64,000 bases of DNA. Origin: Alphaproteobacteria bacterium. GTDB taxonomy: Bacteria; Pseudomonadota; Alphaproteobacteria; Rhizobiales; GCA-2746425. Numbering within the stretch: position 1 is the stretch's first letter; the number at the start of each line of letters is the position of its first letter. The notes under the pieces are model-generated. The model was given only the letters and a program-made list of their open reading frames with translations. It made no database searches and had not been told where the DNA came from. Positions 63,094 through 64,000 of this stretch are shown here, in pieces. A program made the translations under genes and the position numbers. The DNA lies in contig JANSWZ010000012.1 of assembly GCA_024743215.1 (NCBI GenBank), positions 1 to 64,000 of the forward strand, read 5' to 3'.

Positions 63094-64000
63094 TCAGCTA
63101 TGCGCAACGATGCGCGGGGTAAGAGCGTCATGAATGACCAGTGCCGCGCCGCCCAAAGCAGCGGTCATACGGCCCGAGGCCCCGCGCATCACACGCGGCA
63201 ATTTTCGATCCTGTCGCCGCGAGACCGAGGCATCAGGCAGTTCAAGTGCGGCAATCAGATCATCCAGCAGCGCATCCGGTAAAGCACCACCCAGAATCAC
63301 AGCCTCTGGATCAAACAGATTTTCCACCATACCGATAGCTTGTGACAAGGGTGGGGCAGCTTTTTGCACCCAGTCCAGCAAATGAGAATTGCCCTCACCG
63401 TGCAACCGGCTCAGATCATCCACGGTTTCAACCATAAGCCCGGCAGCTGCCAGTTGGTCGCGAATGGCAATTCGGCTGGCGAAATTCTCCAATCGGCCAG
63501 TTGCAGCGCCTGACTGAACAATGACATGACCGATTTCACCGGCATTGCCGTAGGCTCCCCGCATCACCTCGCCATCGGCAACAACGCCAAGACCAAGCCC
63601 AGCGCCAAAATAGATAAAGCAATAGGATTTCAGGTTCTGTGCAACACCGCTGATACGCTCAGCAACGGCTGCTCCAGTGGCGTCATTTTCAACAACCACA
63701 TTTGTGCCAAGCACTTCTTCAAACAGGGCTACCGGATCAATCTCATCCCATCCATTCAGTTCAGACCGGCCATCATCATCCAACCCGATCTGACCAAACG
63801 GGCCAGGCATGACAATGCCTGCCCCCAACAATTGCGAAGCGTGCAACCCTGCGTCCTGCAGCGCGTCCAATTTTAGCGCCAATGCATGACCCGAGACGAT
63901 TTCCGGTGTGCTGGACGACAGGCTGATACGCCGCGTGAAACGGGTTTCACCAGCCAGATTCACCAAAGCGGCGAACATCGCATCCGGACGCACTTCGATC
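63094..64000 (-). CDS. ROK-family protein, 5' end outside the window
   Basis: About 302 codons are visible; the frame runs to the last base, so the N-terminus (probably a helix-turn-helix) is missing. ROK features: GPFGQIGL, VVENDATGAAVAE, YFGAGLGLGVVADGEVMRG and NAGEIGHVIV, matching the active-site region. The CxCGxxGC zinc motif that usually follows GH is absent. It lies 17 nt upstream of the PIG-L gene in the same direction, so it is either a sugar-responsive repressor (NagC/XylR-like) or a kinase. The missing zinc motif favours a regulator. Confidence 0.82.
   Translation of the reverse strand, partial: IEVRPDAMFAALVNLAGETRFTRRISLSSSTPEIVSGHALALKLDALQDAGLHASQLLGAGIVMPGPFGQIGLDDDGRSELNGWDEIDPVALFEEVLGTNVVVENDATGAAVAERISGVAQNLKSYCFIYFGAGLGLGVVADGEVMRGAYGNAGEIGHVIVQSGAATGRLENFASRIAIRDQLAAAGLMVETVDDLSRLHGEGNSHLLDWVQKAAPPLSQAIGMVENLFDPEAVILGGALPDALLDDLIAALELPDASVSRRQDRKLPRVMRGASGRMTAALGGAALVIHDALTPRIVAHS

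Noticed and set aside
1-64000. tRNA, rRNA, CRISPR arrays, insertion sequences, attachment sites or replication origins
   Set aside because: None was recognised by reading the sequence. A tRNAscan, CRISPR or ISfinder run would be decisive but could not be done here.

Overview
The window looks like an alphaproteobacterial replicon segment, probably Hyphomicrobiales/Rhizobiales-like and possibly marine. The reasons are moderate GC content, AGGAG-type ribosome binding sites, many ATGA-type gene overlaps, and a very high density of solute importers (NitT/TauT-, ribose-, maltose- and AfuABC-type ABC systems and two TRAP systems) paired with GntR, LysR and ROK regulators. No rRNA, tRNA, insertion sequence, CRISPR array or core housekeeping gene was seen, so the segment reads as an accessory catabolic region of a chromosome, chromid or megaplasmid. 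The taxon is an inference.

Left end (1-5.7 kb): the 5' part of a curlin-repeat (amyloid) gene, then a complete minus-strand operon. In transcription order it holds a candidate sigma-54 promoter, a guanidine-I (ykkC) riboswitch, a NitT/TauT-type binding protein, permease and ATPase, a ureohydrolase resembling the nickel-dependent guanidine hydrolase GdmH, a protein with histidine-rich ends and a small His-containing membrane protein. This is read as guanidine uptake and hydrolysis for nitrogen, with the last two genes as candidate metal-handling proteins. It is the most interesting system in the window.

5.7-14.8 kb: uronate catabolism (uxuA, two Gfo/Idh/MocA oxidoreductases, a divergent GntR regulator, uxaC, uxuB) running into a BadF-type amino-sugar kinase and nagA. 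14.8-23.3 kb: LysR regulator, D-glutamate cyclase-like protein, TRAP transporter and fused 5-oxoprolinase, read as 5-oxoproline/D-glutamate use. 23.4-31.8 kb: a nucleoside-hydrolase-like protein, a second TRAP transporter and a GntR regulator, divergent from an isopropylmalate-dehydrogenase-family enzyme, an aldo/keto reductase and a metallo-lactonase; a near-identical operator-like element lies at both promoters.

31.8-40.6 kb: a ribose-type ABC importer with one SGNH esterase in its operon and a second in the divergent operon beside a ROK regulator, plus an MFS transporter. 40.7-49.0 kb: a maltose-type ABC importer, SDR dehydrogenase, FadR-type regulator and a divergent enolase-superfamily dehydratase followed by two proteins of unknown function. 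49.0-56.2 kb: SulP anion transporter, an AfuABC-like ABC importer and an inositol-monophosphatase-family enzyme. 56.5-58.9 kb: DUF1045-phnM-phnN, phosphonate accessory genes without the C-P lyase core. 59.0-64.0 kb: TSUP and EamA transporters, a large three-part PIG-L deacetylase and a ROK-family gene cut by the window end.

Starts were chosen by ribosome binding sites and family length, so many differ from the longest open frame. Functions rest on motif recognition and gene context; no database search was run.
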